Shown one piece after another: positions 9,926 to 20,922 of a DNA stretch of 64,000 nt. The stretch comes from Tabrizicola caldifontis (GTDB lineage Bacteria > Pseudomonadota > Alphaproteobacteria > Rhodobacterales > Rhodobacteraceae). The position numbers and the translations under genes are program-made. Numbering within the stretch: the first letter of the stretch is position 1; each line of letters starts with the position of its first letter. Under the pieces are notes generated by a model. The model worked only from the letters and a program-made list of their open reading frames with translations. It made no database searches and was not told the origin of the DNA. The stretch lies in assembly GCF_004762095.1 (NCBI RefSeq), contig NZ_SIJH01000004.1, positions 166,162 to 230,161 of the forward strand. Reading direction: 5' to 3'.

Positions 9926-11380
9926 ATGCGGCTTTCAAGGGCATCGGGGCACCCCTCGGTGCCCGTTTCATTTTGTGCGCCCGCCGACCGCGGGCTGGTT
10001 CTGGCAGCGGCAATTCTGGCTTCGTCCATGGGGTTCATCGATTCCTCGGTGACCGCCATCGCCATGCCCGCGATGCGCACCGGGCTGGGGGCAAGCCTTG
10101 TCCAGGCGCAATGGATCAACGCGACCTATCTTCTGGCCCTGTCCTCGCTGGTGCTGGCCGGCGGCGCGCTGGGGGACCGCTTCGGCACGGCTCGGGTCTT
10201 CGCCGCCGGGATCCTGATCTTTGTCGCCGGGTCGGTCGCCTGTGCGCTGGCACTTGACCCCGGTCAGATGATCGCGGCCCGCGCTGTCAAGGGCATCGGC
10301 GCCGCGCTCATGGTGCCAGGCTCGATGGCGCTGGTCTCGCGCGCCTATCCGGTCGCCGATCGCGGTCGGGCGCTTGGCCTCTGGGCTGCCGCCTCGACGA
10401 TGACGACCGCGCTGGGGCCGGTGCTGGGCGGCATGATGATCACATGGGGCGGTGAGGCAGGCTGGCGGATGATCTTCGGGCTGAATCTGCCTCTGGGCCT
10501 GGCCGCTCTGGCGCTGATCCGGGGCCGGACCGCAGGGGATCGCGGCGCAGCCGTGCTGCGGGTGGACTGGGTGGGGGTGGTGCTGGCGACGCTTGGCCTG
10601 GGGCTTCTGGCCTGGGCGCTGACGCAGCCGGGGGCGCCTCTGGGGCTGTGGCTTCTGACGGCCCTGACACTTGCCGCCTTCCTGGTCTGGCAGGCCATGG
10701 CGCCTGCGCCGATGTTGCGGCTGGGAATGTTCCGCTCGCGTCTCTTCAGCCTGACGAATCTGGTCACGCTGTTCCTGTATTTCGCGTTGAACGGCGTGAT
10801 GTTCTATCTGCCGATGACCGCGGTTTCGGCCTGGGGCGTGACGGAACTGCAGGTGACGGCGGCCTTCCTGCCGATCTCGGTTCTGATCGGGCTGCTTTCG
10901 GCGCCAGCCGGTCGCTGGGCCGATCGTATCGGGCCCGGCCCACTGATGGCGGCGGGATCGGCGCTGGTCGCCTGCGCCTATGCCGGGCTGTGGTGGACCG
11001 CCGCATCCGGCGATTTCTGGGGCCATGTGGTGCCCCTCATGGCCCTTGGCGGACTGGGCCTGGGCCTTGCGGTCGCGCCGCTTACAGCTGCAGCGATGCA
11101 GGTAGCGGAAGACGGCGAACAGGGCGCGGCCTCGGGCGTGAACAATGCCGTGGCGCGGGTCGCCGGGCTGATCGCGATTGCCGCCCTTGGGCAGGTCGCC
11201 GAGCGCGCCTACGGATCGGGGACGCCAGGCTTCGGCTTGCCCGGTGCCGGACCCGTGCACCTGGCGGCCACCGGCGCAGCGTTCGGCAGCGTCGCGCTGA
11301 TCGGGGCAATCATGGCCGGGCTTGCCGCCCTGCTTGCCATGGGGATCGGGGGGAAGGCTCAGGTGATCGCGCGCCGGTAA
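9926..11380 (+). CDS. MFS drug exporter (DHA2, 14-TM type)
   Basis: This 484-residue transporter follows the DHA2/EmrB-QacA pattern of 14 helices. It has the motif-A loop GGALGDRFGTARVF, the motif-C-type stretch ALGPVLGGMMITWGG in helix 5 and RWADRIGPGP in the second half. Such proteins export drugs or dyes with protons. The start is uncertain: the ATG at 9926 places about 15 residues over the bactofilin terminator, and the GTG at 9959 also lies inside that hairpin. Helix 1 (GLVLAAAILASSMGFID) begins around residue 23 in either case. The 3' end overlaps the convergent DUF2189 gene by 22 bp. Confidence 0.88.
   Translation: MRLSRASGHPSVPVSFCAPADRGLVLAAAILASSMGFIDSSVTAIAMPAMRTGLGASLVQAQWINATYLLALSSLVLAGGALGDRFGTARVFAAGILIFVAGSVACALALDPGQMIAARAVKGIGAALMVPGSMALVSRAYPVADRGRALGLWAAASTMTTALGPVLGGMMITWGGEAGWRMIFGLNLPLGLAALALIRGRTAGDRGAAVLRVDWVGVVLATLGLGLLAWALTQPGAPLGLWLLTALTLAAFLVWQAMAPAPMLRLGMFRSRLFSLTNLVTLFLYFALNGVMFYLPMTAVSAWGVTELQVTAAFLPISVLIGLLSAPAGRWADRIGPGPLMAAGSALVACAYAGLWWTAASGDFWGHVVPLMALGGLGLGLAVAPLTAAAMQVAEDGEQGAASGVNNAVARVAGLIAIAALGQVAERAYGSGTPGFGLPGAGPVHLAATGAAFGSVALIGAIMAGLAALLAMGIGGKAQVIARR
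9939..9974 (+). terminator. Intrinsic terminator of the M23-bactofilin operon
   Basis: GGGCATCGGGG (9939-9949) pairs with CCCTCGGTGCCC (9953-9964) through G-C and a few G-U pairs over a 3-base loop, followed by GTTTCATTTT. It is a good Rho-independent terminator shape. It lies inside the first codons of the next gene as annotated from its ATG at 9926. Confidence 0.7.
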
Positions 11381-12126
11381 AGGTGCCAGCTTGCGTGGCC
11401 GAACAGCGGCAGCACGACGAACAGGCCGACGAAACCGGGAAGCATGCCGACAAACAGGCAGGCCCCGATCAGCGCGCCCCAGCCCAGCATGACGACCGGG
11501 TTTTCTCGCACCAGGGCAAAGCTGGTCAGCATTGCGGTGACGAAATCCACCTCGCGGTCCAGAAGCATCGGCAGGCTGACCACCGTCAGGCTGAACAGCA
11601 GCGCCGCAAAGACTGCGCCAACCGCTGTGCCGAAGGCCAGCATCGCCAGCCCCTGCGCCGACAGGAACACCGCCAGCGAGGACGAGACATTGGTCATCGT
11701 CGCATTGCCAAGGAACAGCGCGAAGATCATGTGCGCGAGGAAGTTCCAGAACAGGAAATAGACCACGATCACCGCGGCGATGGCCGGGATCTGGCGGTCC
11801 TTCTGGCGGAAGATGACGCCGAAGATCTCGGTCGCGCGCAGGGGTTCGCCCGCCTCGAGCCGCCGCGATATTTCATAGAAGCCGCAGGCGATGAAAGGCC
11901 CCAGGATCGGAAAGCCAGCGCTGGCCGGCAGGGTCCACCAGACCTGGCCCTTCGTCGTCATCGCCCAGACGATCAGCCAGCCCCCCAGCACATAGACCAG
12001 CGAAAAGATGAAGCCCAGCAACGGCGCACGGCGGAAATCCTGCCAGCCAAGGGCAAGGCTGGCCTTCAGGTCAGAAAGATCGACCTGGTTGATTTCGGGC
12101 GTGGCAGTGGCGGTGGCGTCGTTCAT
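11359..12126 (-). CDS. DUF2189 family membrane protein
   Basis: This 255-residue protein has about six hydrophobic helices and resembles the DUF2189 family of alphaproteobacterial inner-membrane proteins, some of which are labelled cytochrome c oxidase subunit-like without good support. The N-terminal segment contains LALGWQDFRRAPLLGF, the characteristic opening of the family. Later helices are Phe/Leu/Ala rich. It is a single gene, convergent and overlapping with the MFS exporter, with a 152-bp featureless spacer upstream. Function is unknown. Confidence 0.83.
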   Translation of the reverse strand: MNDATATATPEINQVDLSDLKASLALGWQDFRRAPLLGFIFSLVYVLGGWLIVWAMTTKGQVWWTLPASAGFPILGPFIACGFYEISRRLEAGEPLRATEIFGVIFRQKDRQIPAIAAVIVVYFLFWNFLAHMIFALFLGNATMTNVSSSLAVFLSAQGLAMLAFGTAVGAVFAALLFSLTVVSLPMLLDREVDFVTAMLTSFALVRENPVVMLGWGALIGACLFVGMLPGFVGLFVVLPLFGHASWHLYRRAIT

Positions 12127-12278
12127 GCCGAAAGATTAGGCGGCACGACAAGGATCTGGCAAGCGGGATCCGCCATGGCGCAGGCCGACCGCCGCGGCTG
12201 CGACTGTCTGCTTGCCGGCCTGCGCCTGAAGGCTTTCCGGGCAAGGCCATGCCTACCGACCGGCGGACATGGCCGGCC

Positions 12279-13406
<1,128 letters not shown>

Positions 13407-13496
13407 CTTCGGGTCGTGTCCTGAGGTTTCAGCGGGCGGTCATAAGGCTTTGGCCGCGCGCCGGCAAGGGCGCGGGCAGCGCCAGGGGGGGATGTG

Positions 13497-16100
13497 TCAG
13501 TACAGGCCGCCAGAGGAAACCGTGCCGAAATCGGCCTTCTTCGGCACGACGACGGTCTGGCCCTCGGCATTGGTGACGGTGGTGCCACTGTCACCCTCGC
13601 CCTCGCCATAGGCGAAGAGCGGCAGGTTCGAACCCATTGCAAAGCCGCCATCCACCATCGCCCCAAGGCCGAAGATCGGCGTCTCGCCGTCGCGGAAATA
13701 TTCGGCCACCACATGATCGCCGGTCGCATCGTCGGGCAGCGGCTGGCCGGTAAAGCGGTCGATCTTGATGAAATAGCCACCTGGCGGCACGGCAAACTTG
13801 CCGCCGCCATATTTCTTGATCGCTTCCCGCATGAAGCTTTCGAACACCGGCCCGCAGAAGCCCCCGCCCGAGGCGCCAGCCATGGTGCGCGGCTGATCAT
13901 AGCCGATGTAGCAGCCGGCCGCGATGTTCGAGGTGTAACCGATGAACCAGACGTCCTTCGAATCGTTCGTCGTCCCGGTCTTGCCCGCCACCGGGACCGG
14001 CAGGTTGATGCCGCGCGCCGTGCCGCGCTGGACGACCCCCTCCATCATGCTGGTCAACTGATAGGCGGTGATCGCGTTCATCACCCGCTCGCGGTTGGTG
14101 CGGATGGTGACGCCCCTGCCCTGCGGCAGATCGGCGGCGCTGCAGTTTTCGCAGACGCGCTGGTCGTGGCGATAGATCGTCCGGCCGTAGCGGTCCTGCA
14201 CCCTGTCCACAAGCGTTGGCTCGACCCGCTCGCCGCCATTGGCGAACATGGCATAGGCCGCGACCATCTTGAACAGCGTCGTTTCCTGCGCCCCCAGCGA
14301 ATTGGCAAGGAACGGGCCCATCCGGTCATAGACCCCGAAGCGCTCAGCATAGGCCGCCACCGTCTGCATGCCGATTTCCTGCGCGATGCGCACGGTCATC
14401 AGGTTGCGGCTCTGCTCGATGCCGGTGCGCAACGGCGTGGGGCCGTAGTATTTGCCCGAGGCATTCTTCGGCGTCCAAAGACCCTGCGGCGTGTCCACCT
14501 CGATCGGCGCATCGACGACGATTGTCGCCGGGGTAAAGCCCGAATCCAGTGCCGCGGCATAGACGAAGGGCTTGAAGCTCGACCCAGGCTGCCGCGTGGC
14601 CTGCGTCGCCCGGTTGAACACCGAATCCTGATAGCTGAACCCGCCCTGCATCGCCAGAACCCGGCCCGAGTTCACGTCCATGGCCATGAAGGCACCCTGC
14701 ACCTCCGGCACCTGGCGCAGCGACCAGCGCCGGAAGGTGCCATCGTCGTTCGTCACCGCGCGAACCAGAACCACATCGCCGACCTCGACCAGATCGCCGG
14801 CGACCTTGGCGCGCGGCCCCAGCGTCCCGTCGGCGCGGCGTTTGCGCGCCCAGGTCACATCCTCGGCAGGGATGAAATGGCCGTCCTCGTCCTCGGCGAC
14901 GCCCTCGATGCCGATGCGCGCGCTGTTGCTGCCAACCTCCAGCACGACGGCCGGAAACCAGGTGGCCACGTCGCGCGGCACCTCGACCTCCGCCAGAGCG
15001 GCGCGCCAGTCGGCTTCCGAGGTCAGCCGATCGGCCGGGATCTTCTTGCCGGTTCCGCGCCAGACCCCCTGGGATCGATCGTATTTCTCCAACCCCTCGC
15101 GCAGGGCCGCGGCGGCGGCGGCCTGAAGATCAGGGTCTACCGTAGCGCGGATCGTCAGACCGCCCGAAAAGAACTCTTCTTCCCCGAAGGTGCCTGAAAG
15201 CTGGCGCCGGATTTCGTCGGTGAAGTAGTCTCGCGGCGGCAGCGCCTCGCGGAATGCCTCGTAGTGGCCGCCCTGGACCGTCAGCAGCGGTTCGTTGCGC
15301 GCTGCCTCATAGGTCGCGTCGTCGATGTAGCCGTTGTCTCGCATCTCGCGCAGCACATAGTTCCGCCGGGCGATGGCTTCCTTTTCCTGGCGGACCGGAT
15401 GCAGGTTGCCGGGCCTTTGTGCCAGCGCGGCCAGATAGGCGACCTCGGCAACCGACAGCTGCGCCAGGGTCTTGTTGAAATAGGTCTGCGCCGCCGCCGC
15501 CACGCCATACGAGTTCTGACCGAGGAAGATCTCGTTCAGATAGAGTTCCAGGATCTTTTCCTTGCTCATTGCGCCTTCGACGCGGGCGGCCAGGATGATT
15601 TCCTTGATCTTGCGTTCCGCCGTCCGGTCCGAGGACAGCAGGAAGTTCTTCATCACCTGCTGGGTGATGGTCGAGGCACCCCGAACCCTTTCGCCCCGCG
15701 TGCGCACGGCCTCGACCACGGCGGCGATCATCCCGCGCGTGTCATAGCCGTGGTGGGTATAGAAGTTCTTGTCCTCTGCGCTGATGAAGGCCTGCTTCAC
15801 CAGATCGGGGATATCCTCGGCTGGCACGAACAGGCGGCGTTCGCGGGCGAATTCGTCGATGATCTCGCCTTCGCCGGAATAAATGCGGCTGATCGTGGCA
15901 GGCGTGTATTGCGCCAGGCTTTCATAGCTGGGCAAGTCACGGGAATACATGTAGAAAATGCCGCCCAGCGTGAGCGCGGCAAAGACCAGGCCCAGCGTCA
16001 CCGCCGAAAAGATGCCGCCCAGAACATTGCCGACGAAACGAAGCACGCGCGCCCCCGCAGATTGCCAGCCTCCCCTATACCAGACGCCGGGGCCCGTCAA
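13497..16100 (-). CDS. mrcA: Penicillin-binding protein 1A
   Basis: This bifunctional peptidoglycan synthase polymerises glycan (family GT51) and crosslinks peptides. The layout is one N-terminal membrane helix (about residues 24-50), the GT51 domain with ISAEDKNFYTHHGYD and GASTITQQVMKN, an OB-like insert, and the transpeptidase domain. The transpeptidase motifs are SSFK (nucleophile Ser in RQPGSSFKPF), SRN and KTGT (AGKTGTTNDSKD). The longest frame starts at a TTG at 16100, but TTGACG there could be a -35 box with TATAGG downstream; a GTG at 16046 (VLRFVGNV) gives a more usual N-terminus. The upstream amidase gene ends 58 bp away. Confidence 0.95.
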   Translation of the reverse strand: MTGPGVWYRGGWQSAGARVLRFVGNVLGGIFSAVTLGLVFAALTLGGIFYMYSRDLPSYESLAQYTPATISRIYSGEGEIIDEFARERRLFVPAEDIPDLVKQAFISAEDKNFYTHHGYDTRGMIAAVVEAVRTRGERVRGASTITQQVMKNFLLSSDRTAERKIKEIILAARVEGAMSKEKILELYLNEIFLGQNSYGVAAAAQTYFNKTLAQLSVAEVAYLAALAQRPGNLHPVRQEKEAIARRNYVLREMRDNGYIDDATYEAARNEPLLTVQGGHYEAFREALPPRDYFTDEIRRQLSGTFGEEEFFSGGLTIRATVDPDLQAAAAAALREGLEKYDRSQGVWRGTGKKIPADRLTSEADWRAALAEVEVPRDVATWFPAVVLEVGSNSARIGIEGVAEDEDGHFIPAEDVTWARKRRADGTLGPRAKVAGDLVEVGDVVLVRAVTNDDGTFRRWSLRQVPEVQGAFMAMDVNSGRVLAMQGGFSYQDSVFNRATQATRQPGSSFKPFVYAAALDSGFTPATIVVDAPIEVDTPQGLWTPKNASGKYYGPTPLRTGIEQSRNLMTVRIAQEIGMQTVAAYAERFGVYDRMGPFLANSLGAQETTLFKMVAAYAMFANGGERVEPTLVDRVQDRYGRTIYRHDQRVCENCSAADLPQGRGVTIRTNRERVMNAITAYQLTSMMEGVVQRGTARGINLPVPVAGKTGTTNDSKDVWFIGYTSNIAAGCYIGYDQPRTMAGASGGGFCGPVFESFMREAIKKYGGGKFAVPPGGYFIKIDRFTGQPLPDDATGDHVVAEYFRDGETPIFGLGAMVDGGFAMGSNLPLFAYGEGEGDSGTTVTNAEGQTVVVPKKADFGTVSSGGLY

Positions 16101-16158
16101 AACCTTGACCGGTCACTTTTTCAGCAGCAGCGGGCTTTTGCGCCGATGCCGGGCGCAC

Positions 16159-17367
16159 TCAGGGGGCAACCAGTGCGCGCAGTTCGGCATCCTCTTGTGC
16201 CCATGCCACCAGGGCGCTGCGCAGGGCCTCGGCCATCTGGGCCCGCCACTTTGCATCGGTAAGCCGCGCAAAGTCGCGTTCCGATGACAGGAACCCCAGT
16301 TCCAGCAGAACCGAAGGGATATCGGGGGATTTCAGAACAGAGAAGCTGCCGGTCTGGCGCGGCCGGCGATGCATCCGCAGACCTTCCGCCCGGATCGCTT
16401 CCACGATGGCACCGGCCAGTCTATCGGTCCTGGGCGAGGTTTCGGTGCGGGCCATGTCCATGAGCACCTGCGCTACCACGTCATCCTGATCCGACAGGTC
16501 AAGTCCCGCCAGAAGATCGTCGCGGTCGTGCCGTTCGGCGAGCGCCGCGCTTGCGGCATCTGTCGCCTTCTCGTCCAGCGTATAGACCGTAGCCCCGATC
16601 GCATCGCCCTGCGCCAGAGAATCGGCGTGAAGCGATATGAACAGGTCGGCGCGGGCATCGCGCGCCACCGAAGTCCGGGTTTCAAGCGGCACGAAGATGT
16701 CTTCCTCGCGGGTCATCACAACGCGGAAGCGGCCGTCCCGGACAAGCACCTCCTTCAGCTCACGCGCGAAGGTCAGCATCAGTGCAGCCTCGGTATAGCC
16801 CTCACGCTCGGCCCCGGGGTCGATGCCGCCGTGGCCGGGATCAAGGACCACGGTGATCGGCCCGGCGCCTTCAGGCAAGGGGGGCGGCAGGTCGGCAGCG
16901 GCAGGCGCCACCCATTCGGGCAGCTCCGGCTGGGCGGCAAGCGCGGCAAAACTTTCCGGGTCGGTCGCGGCCAGCCGCACCCGGATTGCCGTGCCGCCTT
17001 CGGTGGTCATCTCGGACGACACGATCCTGCTGGGTGCGGACAGCTCGACCACCAGCCGGGACCAGCCCGGCCGGAAGCTGCCCGCCCGCAACGCAACCAC
17101 CCCTTCGGGCAGGTCAAGATCGGCCGCGCCGGTCCAGTCCACCTCACGGGTGTCGATGACCAGACGCGGCGGCCCGTCAAGGAAGCGCATCCGCCACGGA
17201 ACGGGCTGGCTGAGCGACAGCACAAGATCGACCTCATCCCCCGACCGGGTGACCGACGAGGCGGCGCGGTCAAGGCGGGCCAGCGCCGAAAGCCCCTGCG
17301 CCTGCACCGGCAGGACCAGCGAAAGCAGCAGAAGAACGAACCAGAGGGCGCGGAACGGGATCGGCAT
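16159..17367 (-). CDS. amiC: Periplasmic N-acetylmuramoyl-L-alanine amidase (AmiC type)
   Basis: The enzyme cleaves the bond between MurNAc and the stem peptide, separating daughter cells. The 402-residue protein begins with a signal peptide (ALWFVLLLLSLVLPVQA). A beta-rich AMIN domain follows (about residues 25-130), then an Amidase_3 domain opening with VVLDPGHGGIDPGAEREG (first zinc His). ISLHADSL supplies a further His and LELGFLSSERD the catalytic Glu. The frame is open further upstream to 17622, but the ATG at 17367 puts the signal peptide at the N-terminus. Amidase, PBP1A and prfB are on one strand in sequence. Confidence 0.94.
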   Translation of the reverse strand: MPIPFRALWFVLLLLSLVLPVQAQGLSALARLDRAASSVTRSGDEVDLVLSLSQPVPWRMRFLDGPPRLVIDTREVDWTGAADLDLPEGVVALRAGSFRPGWSRLVVELSAPSRIVSSEMTTEGGTAIRVRLAATDPESFAALAAQPELPEWVAPAAADLPPPLPEGAGPITVVLDPGHGGIDPGAEREGYTEAALMLTFARELKEVLVRDGRFRVVMTREEDIFVPLETRTSVARDARADLFISLHADSLAQGDAIGATVYTLDEKATDAASAALAERHDRDDLLAGLDLSDQDDVVAQVLMDMARTETSPRTDRLAGAIVEAIRAEGLRMHRRPRQTGSFSVLKSPDIPSVLLELGFLSSERDFARLTDAKWRAQMAEALRSALVAWAQEDAELRALVAP

Positions 17368-17551
17368 GGCTGGACTTATTCCCGCCCGGAAAGGAAAAGT
17401 AAATTCCGCACCGCAAGGCCATCGGCACCGTTCACAAACCGGCGATGGGCAATGCCCTGCCTTGATCTTTGCCGGCAGCCACCGCATCCTCCGCCCGACG
17501 ACGCAGGGGTGTCCTTGTCTTGCATCCCGCCGCGAGCAGAAAGGATTACCC

Positions 17552-18292
17552 ATGCGCCGCCTTGCCGCCATCGCCGCCCTGGCAACCGGCCTTCTTGCGC
17601 CGCCCGCCGTGGCCGAGATCACCGACCTTGATCGTGCTGCCCTGCGCGAAGAGATCCGGGCCTATCTTCTGGAAAATCCCGAAGTGCTGATCGAGGCGAT
17701 GAACGTGCTGCAAACGCGCGAGCAGGACGCCATGGCGCAGCGCGACCTGATGCTTCTGGCCGAAAATGCCGACGCAATCTTTGCCAGCCCCGATGACTGG
17801 GTGGGCGGTAACCCGGACGGCGACGTGACGCTGGTGGAATTCATGGACTACCGCTGCGGCTACTGCCGCAAGGCCTATGCCGAGGTGGCGGAGCTGGTGG
17901 AATCCGACGGCAACATCCGCTTTGTCGTGAAGGAATTCCCGATCCTGGGTGAGGCCTCGCTGCAGTCTGCGCAGTTCGCCATTGCCGTCCGGCAGCTGCA
18001 TGGCGATGCCGCCTACGAGACAGTGCATGACGCCCTGATCGCCCTGCGGGGCGAGCCGAACACCGAAACGCTTTCCCGCCTGGCAACGGATCTAGGCCTT
18101 GATCCACAGCCGATCCTGCATCGCATGGGTTCGGAGGAGGTGATGGCGGTCATCAAGGCGAACCATGCACTGGCCGACACGCTGGAGATTTCAGGGACGC
18201 CGACCTTCGTGCTGAAGAACATGATGCTGCGCGGCTACATCCCGCTGGATGCGATGCGAAACATCGTGGCCGAAGTGCGGGCCGACGGCTGA
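17552..18292 (+). CDS. DsbA-family thiol:disulfide protein with signal peptide
   Basis: The 246-residue protein has a signal peptide (LAAIAALATGLLAPPAVA), an N-terminal helical segment (about residues 25-80) and a DsbA-like thioredoxin domain. The active site is CGYC (EFMDYRCGYCRKAY) and a cis-Pro loop is present (SGTPTFVLKN). The extra N-terminal helix and CGYC resemble ScsC/BdbD-like or DsbG-like oxidases and isomerases acting in the periplasm. The start at 17552 has AGAAAGGA about 10 bases upstream; the frame continues farther 5' but opposite the amidase gene. It is divergent from the amidase gene and convergent with ispG. No DsbB partner is adjacent. Confidence 0.92.
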   Translation: MRRLAAIAALATGLLAPPAVAEITDLDRAALREEIRAYLLENPEVLIEAMNVLQTREQDAMAQRDLMLLAENADAIFASPDDWVGGNPDGDVTLVEFMDYRCGYCRKAYAEVAELVESDGNIRFVVKEFPILGEASLQSAQFAIAVRQLHGDAAYETVHDALIALRGEPNTETLSRLATDLGLDPQPILHRMGSEEVMAVIKANHALADTLEISGTPTFVLKNMMLRGYIPLDAMRNIVAEVRADG

Positions 18293-18383
18293 AGCGACAA
18301 GGCAGCACGCGTGCCGCCCTGAGACAGCCGCCCGGCGGTAGCCTGCGTCTAGCGCCCTGCCGCGTGTGCGGCAACTGGCCGCG

Positions 18384-19508
18384 CTATTCCGCCGCCAGTT
18401 TCTCTGCCGCCTCGATTTCGGCTGCCTTCTTCTCGACCAGTTCGACGATATGGTCGATCATCCGGTCGTTGGACAGCGTATGGTCCTGCTTGCCGGCGAT
18501 GTAGACCATTCCCTTGCCCGCCCCGCCCCCGGTGAAGCCGATGTCGGTCATCAGGGCTTCGCCAGGGCCGTTCACCACGCAACCGATGATCGACAGGCTG
18601 ATCGGCGTCTTGATGTGTTCCAGCCGCTTCTCCAGCGCCTCGACCGTCCTGATCACGTCGAACCCCTGCCGCGCACAGCTGGGGCAGCTGATGATCTGCA
18701 CGCCCCGCGTGCGCAGGCCAAGGCTCTTGAGGATTTCGTAGCCGACCTTCACCTCTTCCACCGGGTCGGCCGACAGCGACACGCGGATCGTGTCGCCGAT
18801 GCCGAACCACAGAAGGCTGCCCAGACCGATGGCCGATTTCACCGTGCCGGACATCAGCCCCCCGGCCTCGGTGATGCCCAGGTGGATCGGCGCGTCGGTG
18901 GCAATGGCAAGCTGCTGGTAGGCTGCCGCCGCCAGGAACACGTCGCTGGCCTTGCAGCTGATCTTGAACTCGTGGAAATCGTTGTCCTGCAGCAGCTTGA
19001 TGTGATCCAGGGCCGACTCCACCATCGCATCCGGGCAGGGCTCGCCGTATTTCTCAAGCGGATGCTTTTCAAGGCTGCCCGCATTCACCCCGATGCGGAT
19101 GCTGCACCCGTGGTCCCTGGCGGCCCGCACCACCTCGGCCACGCGCTTCGCGTCGCCGATGTTGCCGGGGTTGATCCGCAGGCAGGCTGCACCGGCCTCG
19201 GCCGCCTCGATGGCGCGCTTGTAGTGGAAATGGATGTCCGCGACGATCGGGACCGGGCTCTCGCTGACGATCTTGCGAAGGGCGCGCGTGCTGTCCTCGT
19301 CCGGGGTCGAGACACGAACGATGTCGGCCCCGGCGATCGCGCAACGCTGGATCTGTTCGATGGTCGCCGACACGTCCGTGGTCAGCGTATTGGTCATGGT
19401 CTGCACGCTGATCGGGGCATCGCCGCCCACCAGCACCTTTCCGACCCGGATCTGCCGCGACTTGCGCCGGTCGATATTGCGCCATGGACGGATCGGATTG
19501 TGGGTCAT
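18384..19508 (-). CDS. ispG: 4-hydroxy-3-methylbut-2-enyl diphosphate synthase
   Basis: IspG (GcpE) is the penultimate enzyme of the MEP isoprenoid pathway, reducing MEcPP to HMBPP with a [4Fe-4S] cluster. The 374-residue protein has an N-terminal TIM barrel ([31 protein letters not shown]) and a C-terminal cluster domain. The ligands are visible as [23 protein letters not shown] and the following Glu. The ATG at 19508 gives the usual N-terminus ([15 protein letters not shown]); the frame is open further upstream without family similarity. It is 82 bp downstream of the RodZ-like gene on the same strand. Confidence 0.97.
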   Translation of the reverse strand: MTHNPIRPWRNIDRRKSRQIRVGKVLVGGDAPISVQTMTNTLTTDVSATIEQIQRCAIAGADIVRVSTPDEDSTRALRKIVSESPVPIVADIHFHYKRAIEAAEAGAACLRINPGNIGDAKRVAEVVRAARDHGCSIRIGVNAGSLEKHPLEKYGEPCPDAMVESALDHIKLLQDNDFHEFKISCKASDVFLAAAAYQQLAIATDAPIHLGITEAGGLMSGTVKSAIGLGSLLWFGIGDTIRVSLSADPVEEVKVGYEILKSLGLRTRGVQIISCPSCARQGFDVIRTVEALEKRLEHIKTPISLSIIGCVVNGPGEALMTDIGFTGGGAGKGMVYIAGKQDHTLSNDRMIDHIVELVEKKAAEIEAAEKLAAE

Positions 19509-19590
19509 CTTGAAGCCTTGGCTGCACCTTCCCCGAAAGGATAGGGTCTGCCGGGCGCGGCGGCAACCAGCCTGACGCCTCGGCAGATGC

Positions 19591-20802
19591 TTATTCGGTG
19601 GCGCCTTCAGCCGGAGCCAGCGCGCCCGCATCGGCCGTGGCGAAGCGCGCAAGGTCGTCATCGCGACCCGGATCGGCCTGCGCAAAGGTCTGGGTCAGGG
19701 TCTCGGCCGACAGCGAGATGTCACGTACCACATTCGCCCCCGGCGCAGCAGGGCCGTATGTCTTACCATCGACGACGAAGTACACGGCACCGGAATTTCC
19801 GGTGCGGAACACCGGCGGCTCTTCCAGAGCGGGCACGGCGTAACGTTCGCCTGCATCCAGGATCTTCTCGAACAGGACGGTGCCATCCGCCGCATTCACC
19901 CGAACCCAGGCTGGACGCACGGCAAGAACCTCGATGCCCTGCTTGGCTTCGGCCACGACCTGCACATCGCTTCCCAAGGCCTCGGCAAGGGCCGCATCCA
20001 CGGCCGAGGCCGTGCTGGCCGCGCCCGCCAGAACGCCCGCCTCGCGCGGGTTGATCGCCGCGATCGGACCGTCACGCGAGGTCAGCACCGGAACGTCCAG
20101 CGCCTGCGGACGGTAGAGTCGGTCCATCACCTCGGCGGATGCGGTGCCCTGGGCAACCGTTTCCGCCGCGGGACGTGTGGCAACCAGGTTCGTCGCCGCC
20201 GGGCCGATACTTTCCAGCGGGTCGATCTGCGCCACGACCTTCGGCGCCTCGTCCACCGGGGCAAGCTGCACGCGTTGCACCTCTTGCAGGACCGACCAGC
20301 CACCGTAGCCAAGGGCAGCGATCAGAGCAACAAGCACCGCCACCGAACCAACGGCACCGGGTTCGATCTGCGACCAGACAGCCTCGGCACGCGGAATGAA
20401 GGTCGCGTTCGGATTGGCCAGCGGCTCGGAAAATTCGGTCCGCGGGCGGGTCTTGACGATCATCTGCGGTGCCGCAGCCGACGACAGACCGTGCGACACG
20501 GTATAGCCGGCCTCTGCGCAGAACCGCTCGAACGCCCACTCCGGGTCCATGCCCAGGTAACGCGCATAAGACCGGACATAGCCTGCAACGAAACCGGGGG
20601 TCTCGAAGGCCGAAAGGTCGGCATTCTCGATTGCGGCGATGTAGGTGGCCTTGATCTTCAGCTCGCGCTGCACGTCGAGCAGGGACTTGCCCAGCGTGGC
20701 ACGCTCGCCGCGCATGAGATCCCCCAGCCGCAACTCAAAGTCGTCAAAGCCTTTCGGCTTGTCCTCTTCGGTTGTCGAAGGTTTCGACCTCCAACCGATC
20801 AT
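19591..20802 (-). CDS. RodZ-like helix-turn-helix/DUF4115 membrane protein
   Basis: The 403-residue protein combines a cytoplasmic Cro/CI-type HTH_25 domain (about residues 25-95, with [20 protein letters not shown] and [15 protein letters not shown]), a low-complexity linker, and one membrane helix near [21 protein letters not shown] periplasmic DUF4115 beta domain lies near the C-terminus ([20 protein letters not shown]). This is the architecture of RodZ, which links MreB to the elongation machinery, although some alphaproteobacterial relatives have not been tested. It precedes ispG, a common neighbour. Confidence 0.88.
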   Translation of the reverse strand: MIGWRSKPSTTEEDKPKGFDDFELRLGDLMRGERATLGKSLLDVQRELKIKATYIAAIENADLSAFETPGFVAGYVRSYARYLGMDPEWAFERFCAEAGYTVSHGLSSAAAPQMIVKTRPRTEFSEPLANPNATFIPRAEAVWSQIEPGAVGSVAVLVALIAALGYGGWSVLQEVQRVQLAPVDEAPKVVAQIDPLESIGPAATNLVATRPAAETVAQGTASAEVMDRLYRPQALDVPVLTSRDGPIAAINPREAGVLAGAASTASAVDAALAEALGSDVQVVAEAKQGIEVLAVRPAWVRVNAADGTVLFEKILDAGERYAVPALEEPPVFRTGNSGAVYFVVDGKTYGPAAPGANVVRDISLSAETLTQTFAQADPGRDDDLARFATADAGALAPAEGATE

Positions 20803-20922
20803 GTCCGCCCTGTCCCCTTAGGTGCGCCGATTTCGTGAAGTCGCCTTCCCGAACGACTCACTCATTTTTCGTATTGGCGAAACGGTAGCATACGGCAAGG
20901 CCTTTTGCACACGCAGTATGGC

